Shown here in pieces: positions 1-8,488 of a DNA stretch of 64,000 bases; positions within the stretch are counted from its first letter, which is position 1, and each line of letters starts with the position of its first letter. The notes beneath the pieces were generated by a model. It had not been told where the DNA came from and did no database searches. It saw only the letters and a list, made by a program, of their open reading frames with translations. Origin of the DNA: Bacteroidota bacterium (GTDB lineage Bacteria; Bacteroidota; Bacteroidia; Bacteroidales; Cfx3-03); contig JACAUB010000001.1 of the NCBI GenBank assembly GCA_013390605.1, positions 2,215,380 through 2,279,379 on the forward strand, read 5' to 3'. The position numbers and the translations under genes are program-made.

Positions 1-705
1 CTATTTAGCGATGTAAGAACCTATTGGAGCCCTGAAGCAGTAAAACGTGTTACAGGAAAAGAATTAACTGGTTGTGCGGCTAACGGAATCATCCACCTCA
101 TTAACTCAGGTGCATCTGCACTCGACTTTACAGGACGTCAAAGTATTGACGATTCTCCAGCAGTAAAACCTTTCTGGGAAATTACAGAACAAGAAGTCCA
201 AGATTGTCTTGATAATACTACATGGCCTTCGGCTGTATATGAATATTTCCGTGGTGGAGGCTATTCAAGCGAATTTACAACACGTAGTGGAATGCCTATT
301 ACAATGTCGAGAATAAATCTGGTAAAGGGTGTTGGTCCAGTTCTGCAAATTGCTGAAGGATGGACTGTCGAGCTTCCTGAAGATATGAATAGCATTTTAG
401 TAAACAGAACAGATCCTACCTGGCCAACTACTTGGTTTGCACCTAGATTAACCGGAGAAGGTGCTTTTAAAGATGTATATTCTGTAATGGGTAATTGGGG
501 AGCCAACCACGGCTCCTCAAGCTTTGGACATATTGGTGCTGACCTAATCACAATGGCAGCCATTTTACGTATCCCTGTAAACATGCATAATGTAGCTTCG
601 GATAAGATATTCCGTCCAAGTGCATGGAATTCATTTGGAATGGATGTTGAAGGTCAAGATTATCGTGCTTGTCAAAACTATGGTCCAATTTATGGAAAGT
701 ATTAG
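1..705 (+). CDS. fucI: L-fucose isomerase, C-terminal part (5' end outside window)
   Basis: This open frame enters from the left edge and supplies the last 234 residues of a protein that is usually near 590 residues. L-fucose isomerase interconverts L-fucose and L-fuculose in the cytoplasm with a divalent metal, the first step of fucose use. The segment reads like the family's C-terminal domain: an N-terminal stretch [19 protein letters not shown], then [19 protein letters not shown], whose His matches the conserved metal/active-site region, then the closing block [13 protein letters not shown] that is nearly invariant in FucI. The gene is followed by fucK and fucP on the same strand, which supports the call. 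No fuculose-phosphate aldolase is visible in the window; it may lie upstream. Confidence 0.95.
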   Translation, partial: LFSDVRTYWSPEAVKRVTGKELTGCAANGIIHLINSGASALDFTGRQSIDDSPAVKPFWEITEQEVQDCLDNTTWPSAVYEYFRGGGYSSEFTTRSGMPITMSRINLVKGVGPVLQIAEGWTVELPEDMNSILVNRTDPTWPTTWFAPRLTGEGAFKDVYSVMGNWGANHGSSSFGHIGADLITMAAILRIPVNMHNVASDKIFRPSAWNSFGMDVEGQDYRACQNYGPIYGKY

Positions 706-719
706 TTAATAAGCAAAAC

Positions 720-792
720 ACTGATTTTGAAATCAGTTAAATTCTACTAACCGTTGTATAGCTATATAAATATCCCTATAGCTATGCAGCGG
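720..792 (+). promoter_or_regulatory. Two intercistronic stem-loops between fucI and fucK
   Basis: A small hairpin (720-727 with 730-737) is followed by a longer one in which 751-766 pairs with 777-792 (16 positions, two of them G-U). Neither is followed by a clear T-run, so they look more like mRNA processing or stability structures, or a weak terminator, than a full stop. They would allow fucI and fucK to be expressed at different levels from one message. This role is inference. Confidence 0.45.
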
Positions 793-813
793 TCTTAACA
801 CTTTCCTGTCACC

Positions 814-2283
814 ATGAAAAAAGTTATACTCGTCCTCGATTGCGGAGCAACAAACCTGAGAGCAATAGCTGTTGATGAAAAAGGTTTAATTATTGCGGCC
901 CATTCAATGCCTAACCGAACAGTAAATGACCCATTATATTCAGGCGGTCTGATTTGGGACACTGAAGAAATTTGGAGTAAGTTTGTTAATTGCACTCATG
1001 CTATTCTCCGCGAATTAAAAGAAGTTGAAATTGCAGCCATAACAGTTACCACTTTTGGTGTTGATGGTGCAGCCATGAATAATGATGGTTCTCTCTGCTA
1101 TCCGGTAATTTCATGGCAATGTAGCAGAACTGTTCCCATAATGGAAACAATTGGGAAATATATAGATCCCAAAAGGTTATATGATATCACAGGATTACAA
1201 TCGTATCACTTTAATACCATCAATAAATTAATCTGGTTAAAAGAAAACCGTCCGGAAGTTATCAAAAACATGGATTCATATTTGTTTATGCCTTCCATCT
1301 TTCTTTATAAACTAACCGGAGAATTTGTTTCTGACACTACAATGGCAGGAACATCTATGTTGACAGATCTAAAATCTCGTTCATTTTCAGAGGAGATATT
1401 CTCAGCTTTAGGGTTAAAATCATCACTGTTTGCTCCAATAACAGAACCAGGAACAATCATTGGAAGTGTCACCAACAAAGCAGCTGAAGAGCTAGGCGTG
1501 AAAATAGGTATCCCAGTTGTTGCAGCCGGTCACGACACACAATTTGCGGTCTTTGGTTCAGGTGCAGGAATAAATGAACCCGTTTTAAGTTCGGGCACAT
1601 GGGAGATTCTGATGGCCCGTGCAAACAGCAATACGATTTGTTTACCTGAAAAAAATGAAGGAGTAACCATTGAACTGGATGCAGAAAAGGGTTTAATAGA
1701 CCTTGGCGTGCAATGGGTAGCTTCAGGAGTTTTAGAATGGGTATCAAAAATGTTCTTTGCTGATCTTGCAAACCAGACTGATCGTTATGATATCATGATT
1801 GAACAAGCTTCACAAATAGAAGCCGGTTGTAAAGGTGTAACCGTAATACCTGAATTATTTCAAGGGGGATTTGTAAACAGTAAAGGCTCTGTTACCGGAC
1901 TTCAAAATGAATCGACACGTGCGCATGTTTATCGGGCTACGTTAGAAGCACTTTCATTCTATACAAAACAAGGATTAATGAAATTGGAGAAGGCTGGAAA
2001 CTTTAAAGCACAATCTGTTATATGTGTAGGTGGTGGTTCAAAAAACAGACTCTGGAACCAAATCAGAGCAGATGTACTGGGTATACCGCTAAAAATTTCC
2101 GACCGGAAAGAAACTACTGTTTTAGGTGCAGCACTATTCGCTATGCCGGCAGCAGGACTCTATTCTTCGGCTCAAGAAGCTTCTGAAAATGTATTATGTA
2201 ATAATACTATTTACAACCCATGTTCAGATGCTGCGGCTTATGAACAGATTTATAAAAACTATCAAACTGTTTTTAATCAATAA
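814..2283 (+). CDS. fucK: L-fuculokinase (FGGY carbohydrate kinase)
   Basis: The protein has 489 residues, the usual length of the FGGY kinase family. It would phosphorylate L-fuculose to L-fuculose-1-phosphate with ATP. Visible signatures are the N-terminal phosphate-binding segment VLDCGATNLRAIAVD (about residues 7-21), the general-base region GHDTQF with Asp241, and the C-terminal ATP-site block CVGGGSKNRLWNQIRADVLG (about 403-422). The sequence resembles both FucK and RhaB; the position between fucI and a fucP-type permease decides for fuculokinase. It starts 108 bp after fucI and ends 35 bp before fucP, so the three probably share a transcript. Confidence 0.9.
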   Translation: MKKVILVLDCGATNLRAIAVDEKGLIIAAHSMPNRTVNDPLYSGGLIWDTEEIWSKFVNCTHAILRELKEVEIAAITVTTFGVDGAAMNNDGSLCYPVISWQCSRTVPIMETIGKYIDPKRLYDITGLQSYHFNTINKLIWLKENRPEVIKNMDSYLFMPSIFLYKLTGEFVSDTTMAGTSMLTDLKSRSFSEEIFSALGLKSSLFAPITEPGTIIGSVTNKAAEELGVKIGIPVVAAGHDTQFAVFGSGAGINEPVLSSGTWEILMARANSNTICLPEKNEGVTIELDAEKGLIDLGVQWVASGVLEWVSKMFFADLANQTDRYDIMIEQASQIEAGCKGVTVIPELFQGGFVNSKGSVTGLQNESTRAHVYRATLEALSFYTKQGLMKLEKAGNFKAQSVICVGGGSKNRLWNQIRADVLGIPLKISDRKETTVLGAALFAMPAAGLYSSAQEASENVLCNNTIYNPCSDAAAYEQIYKNYQTVFNQ

Positions 2284-2318
2284 TTAATCTACCCAATCAA
2301 AGTAAAAAAACACTTTCG

Positions 2319-3668
2319 ATGAGCAAACGAGCACCACTTCTTAAAAGTACGGACGGAACCAATTATTTGATTCCTTTTATTCTGGTTACCAGTCTTTTCT
2401 TTCTATGGGGATTTGCCCATAGCCTTCTGGATGTTTTAAACAAACATTTTCAGGATATTTTACATGTTTCTAAAGCGCAAAGTGGCTTAGTCCAAGCAGC
2501 GGTTTATGGAGGATATTTTTTAATGGCAATTCCAGCCGGTCTTTTCATGAAACGGTTTGGCTATAAAAAAGGAATCATTTTCGGTTTGCTGCTATATGCA
2601 ACAGGAGCCTTCTTATTTCTTCCGGCAATACAGATAGGAGCATTTTGGGCTTTTTTAGTAGCTCTATTTATCATTGCATTAGGTCTGACTTGTTTAGAAA
2701 CTGCTGCGAACCCTTACGCTACTGTTCTTGGGCCAAAAGATTCGGCAGAACAACGACTTACACTATCTCAGTCATTCAACGGTCTTGGATGGATTTTAGG
2801 CCCACTTGTAGGAAGTATCATCATCTTTGGGGGAGCTAGCTCCGGCAATGTATTTGCATCATTAGCCATTCCATATGTAGGAATTGGAATTGTTGTTTTA
2901 CTGATTGCCGTACTCTTTCATAAAACCAAACTCCCCGAGATTAATGAGGCTAAAGCAGAACATGTTGAATTTACCGAAGCCGAAGAAGTCAATAATGCCG
3001 TAGCATTCAAATCATTATTTCAATATCGGCATTTTGTATTCGCAGTATTTGCACAATTCTTTTATGTTGCAGCTCAAACAGGAATCAATAGTTTTTTTGT
3101 TAATTATGTAACCGACATCTTCAATTCCTTATCCAAAGGAAATGTCATCGGAGCTGGGATAATTCATTCTGTTATTAATATGGTGAGTGCTGCAAATCCC
3201 TCTATTACTGATCAAGGGCAATTATACAACACGGCTGCCGGAATTATATTAGCATTAGGAGCAATGGGTTTATTCATGGTAGGTCGTTTTATAGGAAGTA
3301 TCTTAATGACATGGTTTAAACCAAATAAGCTTCTTGTCATATATGCCCTATGTTGTGTCATTCTTACATCTATTGTTGTTGCTGGAGCTGGCTTATTGGC
3401 AATAGTCGCACTTTGCTTAATCTATTTCTTTATGAGTATCATGTTTCCAACCATTTTTGCACTGGGTCTAAAAGATTTAGGTAGTCATACAAAACGAGCA
3501 TCCTCTTTTCTCGTAATGGCAATTGTAGGTGGGGCTATCTTCCCAGCTCTTATGGGATATATTGCTGACGTTAGTACTATGAAAATTGGATTTTTAGTAC
3601 CATTAAGCTGTTTTATAGTTGTCTTCCTTTTTGGATTATATGGATATAAACCACGAAAGATAGCATAA
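2319..3668 (+). CDS. fucP: L-fucose:H+ symporter, major facilitator superfamily
   Basis: A 449-residue inner-membrane protein made of about twelve hydrophobic segments, with the FucP-type start LVTSLFFLWGFAHSLLDVLN. Family proton/sugar-binding acids appear conserved: Asp38 in the first helix and Glu127 in CLETAANPYATVLGP correspond by context to the Asp46 and Glu135 described in E. coli FucP. An extended polar loop around residues 207-225 separates the two six-helix halves, as in the superfamily. It imports L-fucose with protons and closes the fucIKP cassette; a strong terminator follows within 70 bp. Related Bacteroidota permeases of this subfamily also carry glucose, galactose or rhamnose, so the substrate rests on gene context. 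Confidence 0.9.
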   Translation: MSKRAPLLKSTDGTNYLIPFILVTSLFFLWGFAHSLLDVLNKHFQDILHVSKAQSGLVQAAVYGGYFLMAIPAGLFMKRFGYKKGIIFGLLLYATGAFLFLPAIQIGAFWAFLVALFIIALGLTCLETAANPYATVLGPKDSAEQRLTLSQSFNGLGWILGPLVGSIIIFGGASSGNVFASLAIPYVGIGIVVLLIAVLFHKTKLPEINEAKAEHVEFTEAEEVNNAVAFKSLFQYRHFVFAVFAQFFYVAAQTGINSFFVNYVTDIFNSLSKGNVIGAGIIHSVINMVSAANPSITDQGQLYNTAAGIILALGAMGLFMVGRFIGSILMTWFKPNKLLVIYALCCVILTSIVVAGAGLLAIVALCLIYFFMSIMFPTIFALGLKDLGSHTKRASSFLVMAIVGGAIFPALMGYIADVSTMKIGFLVPLSCFIVVFLFGLYGYKPRKIA

Positions 3669-3691
3669 TAAAAAATTCATTCAGATTACAT

Positions 3692-3735
3692 AAATCTTCG
3701 GGAGAGAAGTTTCATACTTATTCTCCCGAAGATTT
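3692..3735 (+). terminator. Rho-independent terminator of the fuc cassette
   Basis: Positions 3692-3705 are the exact reverse complement of 3722-3735 (14 bp, GC-rich core CTTCGGGAGA) with a 16-base loop, followed by a T-rich tail. It lies 24 bp after the fucP stop codon. Confidence 0.9.
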
Positions 3736-3946
3736 TTATTTTATTAAATTATTTATCGTTAAATACTCAAAAGTCAGTAGCGGCTGGTTCTATAGAAGAA
3801 GTTGATCCAGATTTGTAATCTACATTAGTCTGGATTATTGAATTTCTAATTTAATTCTATTTTTACTCAATTTTATTTTTTTATAAAGTTGTTTAATCTT
3901 TTCAAAATTAATATGAAATTAATAGAAAGAATAAAATTAAAAGCAG

Positions 3947-3955
3947 TACCTTTGC
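3947..3955 (+). promoter_or_regulatory. Bacteroidota -7 box upstream of the transaldolase gene
   Basis: TACCTTTGC matches the TAnnTTTGC consensus and lies 81 bp upstream of the start at 4037. The rest of the 3669-4036 gap holds the fucP terminator and AT-rich sequence without an open frame. No convincing -33 TTG is seen at the usual distance. Confidence 0.55.
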
Positions 3956-4036
3956 AGCAAAATTAAAAAAGGTAAAACATATAGAGAAAATATACTACAA
4001 CTATTTATTTTTCAACACAATAACAAATTTATCATT

Positions 4037-4699
4037 ATGATTTATCTAGCAGATACAGCGGATATTGAAGAGATCAGAGATCTCTTCAATTATTATCCTA
4101 TGGAAGGAGTTACAACTAATCCAACAATTTTGTCAGCCGCCGGAAAAAAATTATCAGTAATCGTTCCAGAGATTCAGGCAATAATTGGAAACAAGATGTT
4201 GCATATCCAAACCATTAGCGAGAATGCTGATGAAATTTTGCAAGAAGCTAAATTATACAGAGACTTTTTTGCTTTTAACAATAATTTCTATGTAAAAATT
4301 CCGGTTACCCGTGAAGGTTACAAGGCAATGAGAATGGTAAAAGATGCTGGAATGAATGTTACTGCTACAGCAATATTCACACAGCAACAAGCTTTGATTG
4401 CAGCAAATGCTGGTGCCGACTTTTTAGCTCCTTACGTCAACCGACTAGATAACATAAGTTCGCATGGAATTGATGTTGTATCTGACATTGTCAAAACACT
4501 TAAACTTCATAATATGAATGCAAAGGTTTTAGCTGCCAGCTTCAAAAATGTTGACCAAATCTACCGTGTTAGCATGGTTGGGTGTCATTCTGTAACCGTA
4601 TCTTATGAAGTACTTACCTCATTAATGAACCATCCAATGACCGAAAAAGCAGTTTCGGATTTTGAAAGAGATGGATTACCTTATTATGATGTAAAGTAA
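4037..4699 (+). CDS. Fructose-6-phosphate aldolase / transaldolase-like protein (FSA/TalC type)
   Basis: The 220-residue length is that of the small FSA/TalC subfamily, not of the roughly 310-residue classical transaldolases. The start MIYLADTAD keeps the conserved Asp6, GVTTNPTIL (about residues 24-32) is the family signature, and Lys87 in FYVKIPVT is the Schiff-base lysine. FSA enzymes cleave fructose-6-phosphate to dihydroxyacetone and glyceraldehyde-3-phosphate or perform related aldol reactions; some relatives are true transaldolases, and the sequence alone does not separate these. It has its own promoter and terminator, and stands between the fuc cassette and a GntR-regulated oxoacid dehydrogenase operon, so it may handle a sugar phosphate from either. 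Confidence 0.85.
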   Translation: MIYLADTADIEEIRDLFNYYPMEGVTTNPTILSAAGKKLSVIVPEIQAIIGNKMLHIQTISENADEILQEAKLYRDFFAFNNNFYVKIPVTREGYKAMRMVKDAGMNVTATAIFTQQQALIAANAGADFLAPYVNRLDNISSHGIDVVSDIVKTLKLHNMNAKVLAASFKNVDQIYRVSMVGCHSVTVSYEVLTSLMNHPMTEKAVSDFERDGLPYYDVK

Positions 4700-4734
4700 A
4701 TAATTGGATAATAGCTTGCTTATTATCTTTATCT

Positions 4735-4787
4735 AAAAAAAGTCTGAATAGTATCCTTCATTGAAAGATATTATTCAGACTTTTTTT
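4735..4787. terminator. Bidirectional terminator between converging genes
   Basis: Positions 4735-4750 pair perfectly with 4772-4787 (16 bp including the A and T runs, loop of 21). The stem has an A-run on one side and a T-run on the other, so it can serve both the + strand aldolase gene and the - strand GntR gene that meet here. Confidence 0.88.
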
Positions 4788-4811
4788 CACCATATAATTG
4801 ATAATATTGCT

Positions 4812-5528
4812 TTAAAAAGTTCCATAAAGTACATACTCATCTGAATTACAAAAGACCTGGCTATAAATAAAGAGTCCGGTTCTACTTGTTTCAATCTTCC
4901 TATTCAATTGAAGTACCGGATGACTAGCGTTTACTTTAAAATATTTTTGTAAACGTTCATCGGCAGTAATAGCCAAAAGTTTTTGTTCGCCTCCCTTTAC
5001 CTCAATTTGATAATGTTTACGCAATACATCAAAGAGTGATTTATTTTCGAAGTTTCGAGAAGTAAAACGAGGTAAGTTAATATTCGCAATCATTGTAATA
5101 TCAAAAAACACAGGTTTATTATTAACAAACCTTAGTCGTTCCATATATATACAACCTGATTCTATCTCTCGATTTGTGAGTTGAAAAGTAAACGCTTCTT
5201 TCCAATTATGGATAATGGGCTTTACAATAATGTGGGTTTGTAGATTGTCTTTTCCAATAGCTGAAGTTGTTCCGGTTAATGAAAGAATGCCGATACCTTT
5301 TGGAATCCCTTTTACAATACTACCTTTTCCCTGATATCTAACAATATACCCTTCATTGGCCAATCTATCCAGCGCTTTACGAACGGTAGGTCTTGTCACC
5401 TTATGAACTGTACACAAATCATTCTCTGAAGGAAGAAGATCGCCTTCAACAAACAGACCTTCAGTTATATGTGCTCGAATAATTTCATAAACTTTTCGAT
5501 GTTGTGGAATAGAAGGTTCTACTTTCAT
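4812..5528 (-). CDS. GntR-family transcriptional regulator with UTRA ligand domain
   Basis: A 238-residue cytoplasmic regulator. Residues about 8-75 form the winged helix-turn-helix of the GntR family (HRKVYEIIRAHITEGLFVEGD, then LLPSENDLCTVHKVTRPTVR and a wing ending YQGKGSIV). The C-terminal 140 residues, including the region around ERLRFVNNKPVFFDIT, are the chorismate-lyase-like UTRA fold of the HutC subfamily, which binds small effectors, often sugar phosphates or acids. It is divergent from the E2-E3-E1 operon with a 208-bp gap that contains a palindrome over the operon promoter, so it very likely represses that operon and is relieved by an intermediate of the pathway. The effector cannot be read from the sequence. 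Confidence 0.9.
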   Translation of the reverse strand: MKVEPSIPQHRKVYEIIRAHITEGLFVEGDLLPSENDLCTVHKVTRPTVRKALDRLANEGYIVRYQGKGSIVKGIPKGIGILSLTGTTSAIGKDNLQTHIIVKPIIHNWKEAFTFQLTNREIESGCIYMERLRFVNNKPVFFDITMIANINLPRFTSRNFENKSLFDVLRKHYQIEVKGGEQKLLAITADERLQKYFKVNASHPVLQLNRKIETSRTGLFIYSQVFCNSDEYVLYGTF

Positions 5529-5687
5529 TTTACTTTTTCTTAGAATGATTCAAGTGTAACGACAAAAGTAATAAAAATTAAAAACAAAATAATTGTATTT
5601 ACATGAAACATTCTAAAAAATAATTTTACAGTTGATTTTCTGATATTTATAAATATTTATAGTTTTTTTAAAATTATTTTTAAATTT

Positions 5688-5703
5688 ACTTGTAAACACA
5701 AGT
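5688..5703. promoter_or_regulatory. Candidate GntR operator
   Basis: ACTTGTAAACACAAGT is a perfect 6-4-6 inverted repeat (ACTTGT / ACAAGT). It overlaps the expected -33 position of the promoter whose -7 box is at 5713-5721, so a bound dimer would block RNA polymerase. Assignment to the adjacent GntR regulator is inference from position and symmetry. Confidence 0.6.
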
Positions 5704-5712
5704 TGAATAAAA

Positions 5713-5721
5713 TATCTTTGC
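5713..5721 (+). promoter_or_regulatory. Bacteroidota -7 box of the oxoacid dehydrogenase operon
   Basis: TATCTTTGC matches TAnnTTTGC. A TTG at 5690-5692, inside the palindrome, lies 20 bp upstream as expected for a -33 element. The E2 start codon is at 5737, so the leader is very short. Confidence 0.7.
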
Positions 5722-5736
5722 AAAAAACAATTATCT

Positions 5737-7062
5737 ATGGCTACAGTCGTTATTATGCCTAAACAGGGCCAATCCGTTGAAAGTTGTATAATTACGGAAT
5801 GGAATAAAAAGAAAGGTGACCAGGTTAAAAAAGGAGAAATCCTATTTGCGTACGAAACTGATAAGGCCTCCTTTGAAGAAGAAGCTTCAGTAGATGGCGT
5901 TTTACTTGAGCTTTTTTATAATGAGGGAGACGAAGTTCCAGTTCTTACCAATGTGTGTGTTATTGGTGCTCCAGGAGAATCAACTGATGAACATCGTCCC
6001 GGAGGAGGTGCTCCAAAAAAAGAAATTGAAGAACCACCTATTGGAATTCAAGTTGTTGAAACAGCTCCTGTATATTTACCCCAACCAAACATAGTATCAG
6101 CAGAAACTAATTCAGCTGTATCACCAAGAGCTAAACATTTAGCAAAAAAAGAAGGGATTCTTTTAAGTGGAGTTGTTGGTTCGGGTCCTAAAGGACGTAT
6201 CATTGAAAAAGATGTCAGGTCTGTCATTGAAACAACACCAAGAGTTTCACCTTTAGCAAAAAGAATAGCTATCGAAGATCAACTTCAACCTGTGGATAAG
6301 GGCACCGGAATTGGTGGAGCCATCAGCTCAAAAGACATTTCAGTTCCTAATTCTGTTTATAATAACGATTTTGAGATCAAGAAGCTTTCAAATATGCGGA
6401 AGCTTATCGCTAAAGCAATGCATAACTCTTTACAAAATTCAGCACAGCTTACCCATCATCTGGGAGCAGATGCACGCAGAATGCTAGAGTTAAGAAAGAA
6501 AGTAAAAAAAGCTACAGATAATGGCTATCCTACCAATATCACATTGAATGATATGGTTTGTTTTGCTGTTATAAAAGCATTATTAAAATTCCCACAGGTT
6601 AACTCACATTTTTTGGGTGATAGTTTAAAGAATTTTAAGAAAGTTCATCTGGGAGTAGCAGTCGACACAGATCGGGGCTTAATGGTACCTGTTTTACGTA
6701 ATGCGGATGATTTATCCATTCAGGGCATTTCTAATCAGTTACGCGAAATAGCAGCTACATGCAGAAAAGGGAGTATCAATCCAGAACTACTATCCTCTGA
6801 AGCTGCTTCATTTACGGTCTCCAACCTTGGAAATTATGGTGTTGAAATATTTACACCTGTTATTAATCTTCCACAAGCAGCAATATTAGGTGTTAACACC
6901 ATTGTTCCACGACCAAAAGACTTAGGCGATGGAGTATTTGCTTTTGTTCCATATATTGGATTAAGTCTTACATACGACCATCAAGCATTAGATGGTGGCG
7001 AAGCAACTCGTTTTTTAAAACAGATTGCAATCGAAATTGAAAACCTTGAATTTGAATTATAA
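5737..7062 (+). CDS. Dihydrolipoamide acyltransferase, E2 of a 2-oxoacid dehydrogenase complex
   Basis: A 441-residue E2 subunit. Residues 1-77 are a lipoyl domain with the lipoylated Lys43 in YETDKASFEEE. Two peripheral-subunit-binding segments follow, SPRAKHLAKKEGI (from about 128) and RVSPLAKRIAIED (from about 169), where most E2 proteins have one. The acyltransferase core runs from about 210 to the end and carries the HxxxDG motif in YDHQALDGGEA (His415, Asp419). The enzyme moves the acyl group from lipoate to CoA. E3 starts 17 bp downstream and fused E1 follows, so the whole complex comes from one message. The oxoacid (pyruvate, branched-chain or acetoin-like substrate) is not determined by these motifs. 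Confidence 0.92.
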   Translation: MATVVIMPKQGQSVESCIITEWNKKKGDQVKKGEILFAYETDKASFEEEASVDGVLLELFYNEGDEVPVLTNVCVIGAPGESTDEHRPGGGAPKKEIEEPPIGIQVVETAPVYLPQPNIVSAETNSAVSPRAKHLAKKEGILLSGVVGSGPKGRIIEKDVRSVIETTPRVSPLAKRIAIEDQLQPVDKGTGIGGAISSKDISVPNSVYNNDFEIKKLSNMRKLIAKAMHNSLQNSAQLTHHLGADARRMLELRKKVKKATDNGYPTNITLNDMVCFAVIKALLKFPQVNSHFLGDSLKNFKKVHLGVAVDTDRGLMVPVLRNADDLSIQGISNQLREIAATCRKGSINPELLSSEAASFTVSNLGNYGVEIFTPVINLPQAAILGVNTIVPRPKDLGDGVFAFVPYIGLSLTYDHQALDGGEATRFLKQIAIEIENLEFEL

Positions 7063-7079
7063 GAAATTGAGATTTTATC

Positions 7080-8444
7080 ATGAATAAAACATTCGATTTA
7101 ATAATCATTGGTAGTGGTCCTGCAGGATATGTAGCTGCGGAACGAGCTGGTAAAAAAGGGTTAAAAGTTCTCCTTATTGAGAAAAATGAGTTGGGTGGGG
7201 TCTGCTTAAACGAAGGATGCATACCAACAAAAACATTGCTTTACAGCGCAAAACTTTATGATAATGCTATTGGTGGCAGTAAATATGGGATTGAAGCAAA
7301 AGAAGTTTCGTTTGATTTCAGTAAAATGATGGCCCGAAAACAAAAGGTGGTTAAAAAACTTGTTGGAGGGGTCGGTCTGAAAATGAAAGAACATCATGTT
7401 GAAGTACTTAAAGGTAATGCTTTTATCAATGGACGATCAACTTACGGAATCTCAATATCAGTAAATGACACTGAATTCCTTGCTACTAATCTTTTGATCT
7501 GTACAGGTTCTGAAGCATTTATCCCTCCTATTCCCGGAATAGGAACTCCTGGAGAAGTGATCCTAACTAATCGCGAAATTTTAGAATTAAAAGAACAACC
7601 AAAATCATTGGTCATCATTGGTGGAGGGGTTATCGGAATGGAATTTGCCAGTTTCTTTAACAGCTTGGGAACAAAAGTTACCATTGTAGAGATGATGGAC
7701 GAAATCTTAACTGGTATGGATCGCGAATTAAGTGAAATGCTAAGACTGATTTATGCAAAGAAAGGTATCATATTCAATCTTTCGGCAAAGGTTACTGCGG
7801 TTAAAGGAAATGAAGTTGTCTTTGAAAAAGATGGTAAATCAGAATCTATAATAGGTGATAAAATATTGGTAAGTGTTGGTCGTAGAGCTGTGACAAAGGG
7901 ATTTGGACTCGAGAATCTGGGTGTTGAGATTTTCAAAGGCGGGATAAAAGTTGATGAAAAGATGAGGACCAACATTCCTAACGTTTATGCTGCAGGCGAT
8001 GTAACCGGTTTTTCTTTATTAGCTCATACGGCAAGCAGAGAAGGCGAAGTAGTTGTAAATAACTTAACCGGACGCGAAGACAGAATGCGCTACAATGCTA
8101 TTCCTGGTGTAGTTTATACTAATCCTGAACTTTCAGGTGTAGGACTAACAGAGGATAGTGCCAGAGAGAAGAAAATTGATTACAGATTGGTAAAACTTCC
8201 AATGGCCTATGCCGGAAGATTCATTGCAGAAAACGAAGGTGGAAGCGGCCTCTGTAAAGTATTAGTCGGAGCAAAACATGGTGAAGTTTTAGGCGTGCAT
8301 ATGGTAGGAAACCCATCTAGTGAAATAATTTATGGCGCATGTATGGCTATCGAAATGGAAATGACATTAAAAGAGATGGAGGAAGTTGTATTTCCACATC
8401 CAACTGTATCAGAAATATTTAAAGAATCAATCTTTGCATTTTAA
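7080..8444 (+). CDS. lpdA: Dihydrolipoyl dehydrogenase, E3
   Basis: A 454-residue flavoprotein that reoxidises dihydrolipoamide with NAD+. The FAD-binding start is IIGSGPAGYVAAERAG, the redox-active disulfide is Cys42-Cys47 in GGVCLNEGCIPTKTLL, the NAD-binding dinucleotide fold is VIIGGGVIGMEFASF, the second FAD motif is NVYAAGDVTG, and the C-terminal catalytic pair is His440/Glu445 in FPHPTVSE. Length and order are standard. It is sandwiched between E2 and E1 genes and so is probably dedicated to this complex. Confidence 0.95.
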   Translation: MNKTFDLIIIGSGPAGYVAAERAGKKGLKVLLIEKNELGGVCLNEGCIPTKTLLYSAKLYDNAIGGSKYGIEAKEVSFDFSKMMARKQKVVKKLVGGVGLKMKEHHVEVLKGNAFINGRSTYGISISVNDTEFLATNLLICTGSEAFIPPIPGIGTPGEVILTNREILELKEQPKSLVIIGGGVIGMEFASFFNSLGTKVTIVEMMDEILTGMDRELSEMLRLIYAKKGIIFNLSAKVTAVKGNEVVFEKDGKSESIIGDKILVSVGRRAVTKGFGLENLGVEIFKGGIKVDEKMRTNIPNVYAAGDVTGFSLLAHTASREGEVVVNNLTGREDRMRYNAIPGVVYTNPELSGVGLTEDSAREKKIDYRLVKLPMAYAGRFIAENEGGSGLCKVLVGAKHGEVLGVHMVGNPSSEIIYGACMAIEMEMTLKEMEEVVFPHPTVSEIFKESIFAF

Positions 8445-8488
8445 TTTCAGTCAGATTATTATTTAACGATCTTATAAAAAAAATTCTT

